Shown here piece after piece: positions 28,326 through 38,931 of a stretch of DNA of 64,000 bases. Where the stretch lies: positions 310,001-374,000 of the forward strand of contig NZ_JHZZ01000001.1 of NCBI RefSeq assembly GCF_000687935.1, read 5' to 3'. Source of the DNA: Polaribacter sp. Hel_I_88. Its GTDB lineage: Bacteria; Bacteroidota; Bacteroidia; Flavobacteriales; Flavobacteriaceae. Each line of letters begins with the position of its first letter. Position 1 is the first letter of the stretch. Under the pieces are notes generated by a model. It made no database searches. It saw only the letters and a program-made list of their open reading frames with translations, and was not told the origin of the DNA. The position numbers were made by a program, and so were the translations under genes.

Positions 28326-29252
28326 TTATAATTCTAACAAGCCATTAGTAGCAGAAACTCCCTCTGCAGATGAAGCTAAATGAGCTTTTTCAGCATCGCT
28401 TAAATTAATTTCTACAATGCTTTCAATTCCGTTTTTACCTAAAACAACAGGAACTCCAATACATAAATCGTTTAAACCATATTCACCATCTAACAAAGTA
28501 GAACAAGGGAAAATCTTTTTAGTATCGCAAGCAATTGCTTGTACCATTCCACTTACTGCAGCTCCAGGAGCATACCAAGCAGAAGTTCCTAATAAACCAG
28601 TTAAGGTTGCTCCACCAACTTTAGTATCTTCCATAACTTGCGTTAATCTTTCTTCTGATATAAATTCTGAAACTGGCACAGAATTTCTTGTTGCCAATCT
28701 TGTTAAAGGAACCATACCTTTATCTGAATGTCCACCAATTACCATTCCATCAATATCAGAAATAGGCGCTTCTAATGCTTCTGCCAATCTGTATTTAAAA
28801 CGTGCAGAATCTAAAGCTCCACCCATTCCTATAATTTTATTTTTAGCCAATCCTGTAGTTTTATGCACTAAATATGTCATAGTATCCATAGGATTTGAAA
28901 CTACAATAATGATAGTTTCTGGAGAATGCTCAATTAAGTTAGAAGAAACTGTTTTTACGATTCCTGCATTAATTCCTATTAATTCTTCACGAGTCATACC
29001 AGGTTTTCTTGGAATACCAGATGTAATTACACAAACATCAGAATTTGCTGTTTTAGCATAATCATTTGTACTTCCTGTAATTTTTGTATCAAAACCATTT
29101 AATGAAGCAGTTTGCATTAAGTCCATTGCTTTTCCTTCTGCAAAACCTTCTTTAATATCTAACAAAACAACTTCTGCAGCAAAATTTTTAATGGCAATGT
29201 ATTCTGCACAACTTGCACCAACTGCTCCTGCACCAACTACTGTAACTTTCAT
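28326..29252 (-). CDS. mdh: Malate dehydrogenase
   Basis: A 308-residue NAD-dependent enzyme of the TCA cycle, LDH-like MDH subgroup. The Rossmann motif is VVGAGAVGASCAE (~4-16). Substrate-binding arginines are in the loop GIPRKPGMTREE (~80-91). The catalytic His is in GGHSDKGMVPL (~174). It stands alone with a downstream hairpin terminator. Confidence 0.97.
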   Translation of the reverse strand: MKVTVVGAGAVGASCAEYIAIKNFAAEVVLLDIKEGFAEGKAMDLMQTASLNGFDTKITGSTNDYAKTANSDVCVITSGIPRKPGMTREELIGINAGIVKTVSSNLIEHSPETIIIVVSNPMDTMTYLVHKTTGLAKNKIIGMGGALDSARFKYRLAEALEAPISDIDGMVIGGHSDKGMVPLTRLATRNSVPVSEFISEERLTQVMEDTKVGGATLTGLLGTSAWYAPGAAVSGMVQAIACDTKKIFPCSTLLDGEYGLNDLCIGVPVVLGKNGIESIVEINLSDAEKAHLASSAEGVSATNGLLEL

Positions 29253-29326
29253 ATTTTTTATTTAAATTATTAATGATGTAAGTTGTAAAAATACACTATT
29301 TTAACATATTTTTTCTTAATATAAAG

Positions 29327-29358
29327 CAAAAAAAATGCCTGTAAAAATTACAGACATT
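29327..29358 (-). terminator. Intrinsic terminator after the barrel gene
   Basis: On the minus strand AATGTCTGTAA pairs with TTACAGGCATT (one G-T), then TTTTTTTGC. It begins about 22 bp after the stop codon at 29380. Confidence 0.75.
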
Positions 29359-29379
29359 AAGTTTAAAACTATATAAATT

Positions 29380-30378
29380 TTATCTAATACTAAAAGCGAC
29401 TCCTAAATTAGCGGTATTGTATTCTTGAAGTGTATAACTTCCAAAAATTTTAAAGAACCCTAAGCTTAATCTTACACCTCCTGTGGTTCTAAAACCACTT
29501 GCATCAAATTTAGACGTTAAAGGATCTGAAATAGTTCTAGATAGTCCACTATAAGACAATGTATAGTCTCCTAACATGTTAAGAGTAGAGCTTCCTGAAC
29601 CATAACCAAAACCTCCATAAAGATTAACAATTGGAAAATTTAAGGATGCAATTGCCTGAACTGTATAGGCATTTAACTTAAATTCAGCTAATCCATTTTG
29701 TGTTGAAATTCTTCCACTACTTTCTATTTCGTAATCTACTGTCATATTTGTGTATGCAGCAAGCAAAGAAACATGTAAAGGTGTTTTATCCATTGGGCCA
29801 AACCAACTTGTTATTTCTTTCTTTAAACCTACACCAAATAAACTTCCTTTTACATCATCAGAACCCACTTTTGGTACTAATCGTAAACTTACTTCAAATT
29901 TAGCAGGCAAACCTAAACTAACTTGAACAGCAGGAGCAGGAACAGCACTTAAAGGTAAACTTTCTTTAACTCCACCAGGTGCATCAAATGTTGTGTTGTA
30001 TGCAATGCCGTTTTCAACAAAATTAACTGTGGTAAGAGGACTAAAGTCCTCAGAACCTGCAACAGTTGCAGCAGTAATTGAGCCTGTATTAATAGAAGTT
30101 AAGCCAGATAAGCTAAACATTTCGTCTTCTTCAGGAACTAGTGAAGCATTTAAACCAATAGCAATATCAAAACCAAATGGCTTGTGAACTTTAGCTGTAT
30201 GGTACCAACCACTATTCATGCTGTAAATTAAACCTTTCATTGCAGGACTAATATAAGCTTCAATTAATTTACTTCTATCGTTATTATCTGCTAATAAATA
30301 CCCTTCAAAACCATCTTGCGCTTTTGCACTAAAAGTCAAGGCAAATACACCTATAAATAATAAAATACTTTTTTTCAT
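29380..30378 (-). CDS. Outer-membrane barrel-like protein (DUF6588-like)
   Basis: A 332-residue secreted protein with signal peptide SILLFIGVFALTFSAKAQ. The start of the mature protein (GFEGYLLADNNDRSKLIEAY) and SPAMKGLIYSMNSGWYHTAK match my recollection of a Bacteroidota family called DUF6588. The remainder is strand-rich with glycines and ends ...TANLGVAFSIR, consistent with a small beta barrel. Function unknown. Flanked on both sides by hairpin terminators, so it is monocistronic. Confidence 0.7.
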   Translation of the reverse strand: MKKSILLFIGVFALTFSAKAQDGFEGYLLADNNDRSKLIEAYISPAMKGLIYSMNSGWYHTAKVHKPFGFDIAIGLNASLVPEEDEMFSLSGLTSINTGSITAATVAGSEDFSPLTTVNFVENGIAYNTTFDAPGGVKESLPLSAVPAPAVQVSLGLPAKFEVSLRLVPKVGSDDVKGSLFGVGLKKEITSWFGPMDKTPLHVSLLAAYTNMTVDYEIESSGRISTQNGLAEFKLNAYTVQAIASLNFPIVNLYGGFGYGSGSSTLNMLGDYTLSYSGLSRTISDPLTSKFDASGFRTTGGVRLSLGFFKIFGSYTLQEYNTANLGVAFSIR

Positions 30379-30422
30379 AATTTTTAAATTTTTAATGTTT
30401 TGGTTTGATAATAAGGCTAATA

Positions 30423-30459
30423 TAAAAAAAAATACACACTTCGTAATGAAGTGTGTATT
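30423..30459 (-). terminator. Intrinsic terminator after gyrB
   Basis: AATACACACTTC and GAAGTGTGTATT form a perfect 12-bp stem with a 5-nt loop, followed on the minus strand by TTTTTTTT. It begins about 20 bp past the gyrB stop. Confidence 0.85.
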
Positions 30460-30480
30460 AAATGTATTAATTATTATATA

Positions 30481-32427
<1,947 letters not shown>

Positions 32428-32481
32428 TTATTTATTTTTAGGTTGATGAAATTTGCCTTTAAAAAACAAACTTCTTAGACT

Positions 32482-32497
32482 CAAATTTACAAATTTA
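32482..32497 (-). promoter_or_regulatory. Tandem TAAATTTG boxes upstream of gyrB
   Basis: TAAATTTG occurs twice back to back on the minus strand. Each matches the -7 consensus; upstream TTG elements are not obvious. The rest of the 277-bp gap to the CPBP gene holds nothing recognised. Confidence 0.4.
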
Positions 32498-32695
32498 TCA
32501 TCTTCTTAAAAGCCTTTTTAGCAATTTTGTTTAAAATTTATCAACATTTGTGTAAAACATAAAAGTGGCTTAAATCGCTTAAAAATGACATTGAGGGTTA
32601 ATTTTAATTTTTTTAAGATGATAGATTATCTCAAAAAAAACATCATGCTTCTAACGTTAAATTTCAAAGTTAGCTTTTCTCTAAAATCTAGCTAT

Positions 32696-33520
32696 TTATT
32701 CTTTTTTAAATCGATTTTGAAAAGGAAAATCATTCCATTTCCAAATAAGAAAAGTAATTAAGAGAAAAAAGGAATTCCATAAGATGATAAAAATAATAAA
32801 AGAAGACCATGTTTCAAAAGTTGCATTATTTGAGATATATAAGAAACTATTCCCATCATTAGAAGTTGTAATTAAATGATTCGTTGCCCAATTATTACCA
32901 AGGTGAATTCCTACAGGAAAAATCAATGTGTTCGATTTTAACAATGCAGTTGCAAAAAGTAAATGACCAATAGGAATTGTGATCACTGTAAAAATAATCA
33001 TAGGTACACTGTTAATTACTCCACTATCAAAAACATGCATCAGCATAAATAAAATAGAAAAAATAATATTTGCTTTTATAACTGAACTGATTTCGATTGT
33101 TTTTTTAAACAAATATCCTCTAAATAAAAACTCTTCAACAGCTACCATAGGTAACATAGTGTAAAATCCGTATAAAATATTTTTATAGTTAAAGGTTGAG
33201 CTTAAATTGAATGTTTCTCCAAAACATAGGGCTCTTAGATATTTTGCGCATAAAAAAGCTAATACACCTATTAGTATTCCTAAAGAAAAATAGGATAGAT
33301 TTTTTAATTTTAAATTTAGGCCTAAACTTGATAGTTTTTTATTGTCATATTTTAGCAAAACCCAAGTAGCTATAAAAAGACAAATTGCAGATGAATATGG
33401 AAAATACTGCTTTAAAAGCCCTTTATTTAAAAGCCCAGATAAAAATAATGCAAAACAAAATAACAGTACAGCAAAAACATATTTAAATAAAACAGGATGT
33501 TTTTTAATGATTAATTTCAT
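32696..33520 (-). CDS. CPBP-family intramembrane metalloprotease
   Basis: A 274-residue polytopic membrane protein (about eight helices). The Abi/CPBP motifs are VEEFLFRGYLF (paired Glu and Arg), MLMHVF and HLGNNWATN, which supply the predicted Glu and His active-site residues of the Rce1/CPBP fold. Bacterial members act in bacteriocin self-immunity, sporulation or regulated proteolysis. No bacteriocin gene is visible nearby, so the role is unknown. It lies 70 bp after the interrupted HTH gene. Confidence 0.85.
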   Translation of the reverse strand: MKLIIKKHPVLFKYVFAVLLFCFALFLSGLLNKGLLKQYFPYSSAICLFIATWVLLKYDNKKLSSLGLNLKLKNLSYFSLGILIGVLAFLCAKYLRALCFGETFNLSSTFNYKNILYGFYTMLPMVAVEEFLFRGYLFKKTIEISSVIKANIIFSILFMLMHVFDSGVINSVPMIIFTVITIPIGHLLFATALLKSNTLIFPVGIHLGNNWATNHLITTSNDGNSFLYISNNATFETWSSFIIFIILWNSFFLLITFLIWKWNDFPFQNRFKKE

Positions 33521-34061
33521 GATAAAACAGGTGTTATGAGAACTAATTTCTTTAGTTCTTATTAATGAATGATACTAAAAAAGTAGATTACTACTTTAAA
33601 AAAGAAATTGATAAGGGATAATTATAAGTCCCAGAGTTTGTAGCTGATAATATATTTACAAGAGAAATAATTATTCCGAATAAAAAAACAGCTCCTGTTA
33701 AAAAGAAATTAAATCCAGGAAAAGGAAAAAATAAAAGCAAAGAAATAATAAGATATAAATTTATAGAACAATGAAAATTGATAATGGCTTTTCCATGATT
33801 ATCGTAAATTTTATTGTCTTTAGATTTGTGAATCCATAAAAAGATTGGGAACACAATATTTCCGAAAGGTATTAGTAATCCTAAAAAAGGAATTGCATGA
33901 AAAAGCAACATCCATTTTCTTTCTATGGTTTCTTCATTTGGATTTTCTATGGGAATTAAATCACCTATTTCAACTTCTAAACCAACAGCTAATAATTTTA
34001 CTGTTTGCAAATGAGGTTGCACTTCGTATTCTATGACTTTACCAAATATATTTTGATTTAT

Positions 34062-35057
34062 TTACGCAGCATATTTTAATACATCTACATAAGGAGTTTG
34101 TCTTTTTATAGTAGCAAAAATTCGTGATAATAGTTTATTTCTTATGATGTTAATTGTGCTCATTTTATTTTTTCCTTGTTCGAGTCTTCTATGGTAAAAT
34201 ATTTTCATTTCTGGGTTATTTTGTATTGCTGATTTTGCACACATATCAAAGAGGCTTTTTATTTTTTTGTTAGCAAGATTACTCACTTTAGTTCTTCCTC
34301 TAATACTTGTTCCAGAGGTATTAGGGAAAGGTGCAATTCCACAATAAGAAGCAAACTTTCTCCAAGAAGCAAACTTTGTAAATCCGTTTGTTGTTACAAT
34401 CATAAATAAAGCTGTCTGACTACCCACTCCTTTGATACTCACAATTAGTTTATATTGTTTTTTAAGTTGTTCATTAGCCTTAATTATTACGTTCATTTCA
34501 GCCTCAATATTCTTAATTTGTTTGGTAAAATATTTTATCATTTTCTCTTGGGTTTCTATAAGAAGTTGATTCTCTTTTCTAGTATAAATTCTTTTTTGTT
34601 CTTTAAGTGTTGCTTTATAACCAGCATTTTGTTTTACTAGCCTTTCTCTTAATGTTAATAAGCGTTTTAGTTGATGAATATTTTTTGATGGAAGTTTATA
34701 AGGTTTAATTTCATCTCTTAATCGATACCCATAAAGTGCTATTTTTGTGGCATCTACTTTATCATCTTTTCCTCTAGAAATACCAAGGGATTTCTTTATT
34801 TCTAAACCTGGAATTAGTGCAAAATAAAAGTTATTTATATCAAAAAATAATGAGATTTCTTCAGAATAAATACCTGTATGTTCTAAAACAAATAAAGTTT
34901 GCTCTTTAGAAATTGGGTTGTTTTTTTCGACCCATTTTACAAGTGCTTTAAATCCTTTTGAGTTGTTTTCAAATGATTGATAACACTGGTTACTGTGAAT
35001 ACGGACATCAAAAGTTAATTTGCTAATGTCAATACCAATAGTTTGTTTAATTTTCAT
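34062..35057 (-). CDS. IS110-family transposase (DEDD recombinase)
   Basis: A 331-residue recombinase. The RuvC-like DEDD domain shows D10 (IGIDIS), E59 (LEHTG), and D99 and D102 (GKDDKVDA). A coiled-coil segment lies at ~130-200. The C-terminal Transposase_20 domain (~203-290) contains IVSIKGVGSQTA, ASYCGIAPFPNTSGTS and RGRTKVSN, with the catalytic serine expected in the SGTS stretch. The length is slightly short of the usual 320-420 but all motifs are intact, so the element may be active. Confidence 0.95.
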   Translation of the reverse strand: MKIKQTIGIDISKLTFDVRIHSNQCYQSFENNSKGFKALVKWVEKNNPISKEQTLFVLEHTGIYSEEISLFFDINNFYFALIPGLEIKKSLGISRGKDDKVDATKIALYGYRLRDEIKPYKLPSKNIHQLKRLLTLRERLVKQNAGYKATLKEQKRIYTRKENQLLIETQEKMIKYFTKQIKNIEAEMNVIIKANEQLKKQYKLIVSIKGVGSQTALFMIVTTNGFTKFASWRKFASYCGIAPFPNTSGTSIRGRTKVSNLANKKIKSLFDMCAKSAIQNNPEMKIFYHRRLEQGKNKMSTINIIRNKLLSRIFATIKRQTPYVDVLKYAA

Positions 35058-35300
35058 AATTTTGTTTTGTGTTAGTAAAAGATGATTACGTTGACTAAAA
35101 CCTTTAAAAGGGCGAAGCTGAAATTCTATTTGGTCCTTTGTAATCGGTAATAAAAGAATGGAGACTAATACGAAGTATAGATCTTATTAATCTGGACTTT
35201 TGACAAGTTCACTCCATTCTTTTTCATTAAAAAAGTAACAATTCTTTAGTGTTCTAAATATATGAATTAAATGCAATAATTATACTTTGCTAATCTAAAG
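35058..35300 (-). ncRNA. Candidate IS110 bridge RNA region
   Basis: The non-coding end upstream of the transposase is where IS110 elements encode the bridge RNA that guides recombination. A 12-bp perfect stem (AAAAGAATGGAG at 35152-35163 with CTCCATTCTTTT at 35212-35223) encloses a 48-nt internal region. A second weaker fold occupies about 35085-35140 (GGACCAAA against TTTTAGTC). The two-loop layout is what is expected of a bridge RNA. The guide segments have not been assigned, so this stays an inference. Confidence 0.5.
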
Positions 35301-35442
35301 GCCTTTTTCAATGCGTTGAATTGTACGCACACCAACAGTTGTTTTTTCTGAAAGTTGATCTTGAGTTAATCCTTTTAACTTTCGCTGATACAATAAATTC
35401 TCTTTAATTGTTTGTTGTTTCATGATACTTACTTTGATGATA

Positions 35443-35450
35443 CAAATGTA
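35443..35450 (-). promoter_or_regulatory. TAnnTTTG -7 box of the interrupted HTH gene
   Basis: TACATTTG lies 19 bp before the ATG at 35423, identical to the box in front of the trp leader. Confidence 0.5.
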
Positions 35451-35538
35451 GGCCCAACACTCGGTTATTATCACGCCATTTATATGTCACCTATCTGTCA
35501 GTTACAGTGTTTATAAGGATTTAGAGCTAATATAAAAC

Positions 35539-35566
35539 AAAAAAATCTCGCAAAAGCGAGATTTTT
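35539..35566 (-). terminator. Intrinsic terminator after gatB::aspS
   Basis: AAAAATCTCGC/GCGAGATTTTT, a perfect 11-bp stem with AAAA/TTTT loop, flanked by A and T runs, starting about 27 bp past the stop codon. Confidence 0.85.
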
Positions 35567-35592
35567 ATATTTTTAAGAATTTACAAGAAAAA

Positions 35593-38500
35593 TTATTTTC
35601 TCATAATCTTCACATTCATTTCCTCAACTTTTTTATCACTCAAAATAGAAGGCGCATTAAACAATAAATCTTCAGAAGAACCTGTTTTTGGAAAAGCCAT
35701 TACTTCTCTAATAGAAGCTTTCTTTTCTAAAATCATCATTAATCTGTCAATTCCCCAAGCAATTCCTCCATGAGGTGGTGCTCCATATTGAAACGCTTTG
35801 TACATGGTTCCAACACTTTTCATCATTTCTTCTTTATTATACCCCATATTTTTATAGGTTGCTTCTAAAATCTCGGCTTTGTGTGCTCTCACTGAACCTC
35901 CACCAATTTCATAACCATTTAAGATTAAATCATATTGTTGAGCGATGATTTCGCCAATTTCTTCGTCTTTATTGTTTAGATGCTTTTCCAAATCGTAAAT
36001 TGCTGGCATAGAGAAAGGATTGTGTGTAAACGTCCATCTTCCTTCATCCGTTTTTTCAAACATTGGGAAATCTACCACCCAAGCAGGTCTTAATTCCTTT
36101 GGATTGATCAACTTTAAAATGCGTCCCATTTCTTGACGAACAGCATCTAAAGCTTTGTTAGCTGTTGCATAATCTGCAGCAGAGAAAAATACGATATCCC
36201 CAATTTGAGCATTAGTAGCTTTGATGATATTTGCTGCAATTTCTTCGCCTAAAAACTTAATAATTGGCGATTGTAAATCGTTTTCATTTACAATAATGTA
36301 CGCCAAACCACCTAAACCATTTTGTTGTGCAATAGCTGTCAAGTTTTCAATCTGTCCTTTAGACATTCTGTTTTTACCTTGCTCTTTTGCAGAAACCTTG
36401 ATACATTTTACAATTCCACCTTCTTCAATAGGTTTGCTAAAAACTTGGAAAGTAGTTTCTTTTACAATGGCTGTAATGTCTTGCATTTGCAAACCAAAAC
36501 GTAAATCTGGTCGATCACAACCATATTTATCCATCGCATTTTTGTAAGTAATTACTTCAAAAGGATGTAAAATCCATTTTTTACCGTAAATCTTTTTCAC
36601 AACTTCATTAAACATTTTGGTGTTTAAATCGATGATTTGTTGCATGCTTGCATATGCCATTTCCAAATCTAATTGCGTAAATTCTGGCTGACGATCTCCT
36701 CTTGAATCTTCATCTCTAAAACAACGCGCAATTTGGAAATATTTTTCAAAACCACCCACCATCAACATTTGCTTGAATTGTTGAGGCGCTTGTGGTAACG
36801 TATAAAATGAACCTGCTTGTTTTCTGGTTGGGACAATAAATTCTCTTGCACCTTCATCTGTTCCTGCAGTTAAAATCGGCGTTTCTATTTCTAAAAATTC
36901 TTCCCCGTCTAAAATATCACGCAATAATTTTATAACTCTATGACGATTCACAATTGCCTTGCGAACTTCATCATTTCTATGATCTAAAAACTTGTATTGA
37001 AAACGAGTAGTTTCATTCGTTTTCATAGCTCTTTTTATTTCAAAAGGAAGCGTTTTTGATAAATTTAAAATTTCTAATGCTGATGTTTCTAACTCTAATT
37101 TTCCAGTTCTTAACCCAGCATTATAATCATCTTCATTTCTTTGCACTACAACTCCAGTAACCATAATGACAGTTTCTGGTTTTAATTTTACCAATTCATC
37201 TAAATTCGGAAACGATTCTCTACTTAAACGAACCTGAAAAATCTCTGTACTCGAATCACGTAAATCAATAAAAATTAATTCTCCATGATCTCTAACACTA
37301 GAAACCCAACCAGCTAAAGTAACTTTTTCTTTAATTGATTTCTCTGATAAATCTGTTATTTTATGAGTTCTATACTCTTCTTTTATAACGATTGGAACTG
37401 TTTGTAATTCTTCTTCAATTTTTACTTTTGATTTCTCACTTCCAACTTCACGCTTCAAACTTCCTGCTTTTTCAGAACTTTGAACGCCTAACTCTGAACT
37501 CTGAACTTGAGAAATAATTTCATTTCTCACCACTTTCCCTGAAGCTCCTTTACCAATAATTTTAATGACTTTTCCAACAAGAATTCCTGCTTTTCCTTGA
37601 TTTCCGGCTTTAATGTCATTGGCTATAGCTTCATTTTCTGCAATTACTTTTATAACAGCCAATTTAATTTTTTCTTCAGAAATCGTATTTTCTTCAAAAT
37701 ACTTATTATAATCAAACTTTCTATCTTTTAAATAATTGATAATGGCATTCTGAACTAAAACAGCTGTAATTTTTTCGGCTTTAAACAGTTGAAAAATTTC
37801 AATTAAATGATTTACATCGTGAATATCTTTATACTCATCTGCACCAATATTATTGACCAATGTTTTTGCAACAAAAGACGGATCTTTAATCACATTATTC
37901 ATCGCAACAAAAGTTTCAGAACGAAGAGAATCCGCAGTAAAAAACTTTGCATCTTGAGGCAAAACTCCACCTTTTATCAAAATAGATTCTACTGCAAAAG
38001 GCAAAGAACTAAGTTCAACATCAATACTTTCAACTACGTTTTTAATGTTTACAAAAGGTAAATCTGGCTCAGAAATAAATCTGTAATCCGCTTCAAATTC
38101 CTTTTTACGCATTGTTTTGGTTTGCTTTAAATCAGCATCCCATAAAACCGTTGTTTGATCTGGTCTAAACTCTTTATGGTCTATATAATAGGTAAGTTGT
38201 TTTTCAATTTCTTCCTTTAAAGCTTCCACCATAAACTTAAACGAGTTCAAGTTTTTAATTTCTGTTCTTGGATTTAAATTGTAGGTATGTTTTTTTCTGA
38301 GTGATACAGAAACATCAGATTTAAATTCTCCTTTCTCTAGATTTGCTTCAGATATTTTTAAATTCTGAACAATTCTCTGAATATATTGTGCATAGGTTGA
38401 TGCGTCTTCAATATTTCTAATACAAGGTTCTGTAACAATTTCAATTAAAGGAACTCCTGCTTTGTTAAAATCGACTAAAGAAACTTTCTTTTCGTGCATC

Positions 38501-38931
38501 AATTTTGCAGCATCTTCCTCAATGTGAACTTGCGTTAAATTCACCGTAAATTGACTTCCATCATTTCTAAAACAAGAAACTTGTCCATCAGGAATTACAG
38601 GATTGTGAAACTGTGTAATTTGAATATTTTTAGGATTATCCGGATATTCATAATGTTTACGATCCCAAGAAATCACTTCGTTTTTGAAAGTAGATTTCAC
38701 AGCTTTTCCAAAGTAAATTGCTTTGGTAATTGCCTCTTTATTTATAGAAGGTAAAACCCCCATTTGTCCAGTACAAACTGAACATATATTGGTGTTTGGT
38801 TGCTCAATTTCTTGGTTTGCACAAGAACAAAACAACTTCGATTTTGTGTTTAAACGAACATGCGTTTCTAAACCGATTACGAGTTCTAAATCGTGTTTTT
38901 TTAGGATATCATTTAATTTCTCTAGCTCCAT
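35593..38931 (-). CDS. gatB-aspS: GatB-AspRS fusion: amidotransferase subunit B joined to aspartyl-tRNA synthetase
   Basis: An 1112-residue two-enzyme protein. Residues ~1-480 are GatB: GLETHVRLNTKSKLFC, zinc cysteines CSCANQE...CSVC, the kinase-like core (HIEEDAAKL, NKAGVPLIEIVTEP) and a C-terminal YqeY tail. Residues ~515-1112 are bacterial-type AspRS: OB fold, class II motif 2 (FRDEDSRGDRQPEFTQLD), a GAD insertion and motif 3 (GIAWGIDRL). The OB-fold residue in VRDHGEL is His; non-discriminating AspRS that also charges tRNA(Asn) has His here while strict enzymes have Leu. The pair would load Asp on tRNA(Asn) and convert it to Asn. Start overlaps the gatA stop (TAATG). Confidence 0.95.
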   Translation of the reverse strand: MELEKLNDILKKHDLELVIGLETHVRLNTKSKLFCSCANQEIEQPNTNICSVCTGQMGVLPSINKEAITKAIYFGKAVKSTFKNEVISWDRKHYEYPDNPKNIQITQFHNPVIPDGQVSCFRNDGSQFTVNLTQVHIEEDAAKLMHEKKVSLVDFNKAGVPLIEIVTEPCIRNIEDASTYAQYIQRIVQNLKISEANLEKGEFKSDVSVSLRKKHTYNLNPRTEIKNLNSFKFMVEALKEEIEKQLTYYIDHKEFRPDQTTVLWDADLKQTKTMRKKEFEADYRFISEPDLPFVNIKNVVESIDVELSSLPFAVESILIKGGVLPQDAKFFTADSLRSETFVAMNNVIKDPSFVAKTLVNNIGADEYKDIHDVNHLIEIFQLFKAEKITAVLVQNAIINYLKDRKFDYNKYFEENTISEEKIKLAVIKVIAENEAIANDIKAGNQGKAGILVGKVIKIIGKGASGKVVRNEIISQVQSSELGVQSSEKAGSLKREVGSEKSKVKIEEELQTVPIVIKEEYRTHKITDLSEKSIKEKVTLAGWVSSVRDHGELIFIDLRDSSTEIFQVRLSRESFPNLDELVKLKPETVIMVTGVVVQRNEDDYNAGLRTGKLELETSALEILNLSKTLPFEIKRAMKTNETTRFQYKFLDHRNDEVRKAIVNRHRVIKLLRDILDGEEFLEIETPILTAGTDEGAREFIVPTRKQAGSFYTLPQAPQQFKQMLMVGGFEKYFQIARCFRDEDSRGDRQPEFTQLDLEMAYASMQQIIDLNTKMFNEVVKKIYGKKWILHPFEVITYKNAMDKYGCDRPDLRFGLQMQDITAIVKETTFQVFSKPIEEGGIVKCIKVSAKEQGKNRMSKGQIENLTAIAQQNGLGGLAYIIVNENDLQSPIIKFLGEEIAANIIKATNAQIGDIVFFSAADYATANKALDAVRQEMGRILKLINPKELRPAWVVDFPMFEKTDEGRWTFTHNPFSMPAIYDLEKHLNNKDEEIGEIIAQQYDLILNGYEIGGGSVRAHKAEILEATYKNMGYNKEEMMKSVGTMYKAFQYGAPPHGGIAWGIDRLMMILEKKASIREVMAFPKTGSSEDLLFNAPSILSDKKVEEMNVKIMRK
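37420..37512. repeat. GTTCAGA-type repeat captured in the GatB-AspRS linker
   Basis: On the minus strand TTCAGAGTTCAGAGTTAGG, GTTCAAAGTTCTGAA and GAAGTTTGAAGCGTGAAG are diverged copies of a short-period repeat usually found between genes in this phylum. They are translated in frame as SSELGVQSSEKAGSLKREV, the linker between the two enzymes (residues ~474-505). Confidence 0.65.

Larger units (their letters stand above)
34026..35300 (-). mobile_element. IS110-family insertion sequence
   Basis: Ends were set by reconstructing the interrupted HTH gene: target sequence stops at GAAAAAGGC on one side and restarts at GAAGTGCAACC on the other, with one ambiguous C. The element is about 1275 bp with one transposase gene, about 240 bp of non-coding DNA before it and about 35 bp after it. 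There is no target duplication or terminal inverted repeat, as expected for IS110 (long left end, short right end) rather than IS1111. Confidence 0.85.
33591..35423 (-). pseudogene. HTH-XRE plus DUF4870-like membrane protein gene, split by an IS110 element
   Basis: The 5' piece (35295-35423) encodes the XRE helix-turn-helix LTQDQLSEKTTVGVRTIQRI and ends EKG, then L and stop from element DNA. The 3' piece (33591-34025) resumes with EVQPHLQTVKLLAVGLEVEIGDLI and continues into a four-helix DUF4870-like domain (FHAIPFLGLLIPFGNIVFPIF). Joined at ...IEKG/EVQPH... they give a continuous protein of about 183 residues, a known flavobacterial arrangement. The upstream TACATTTG box would still drive the truncated 42-residue peptide. 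The membrane half could only be made by re-initiation at the GTG at 34022. Confidence 0.85.

Noticed and set aside
28417..29061. 214-residue frame opposite mdh
   Set aside because: It lies fully antisense to malate dehydrogenase; the low stop frequency is explained by that gene's codon usage.
34062..35057. IS110 transposase as part of a defence or toxin system
   Set aside because: All motifs are those of an ordinary IS110 recombinase, and it interrupts an unrelated gene.
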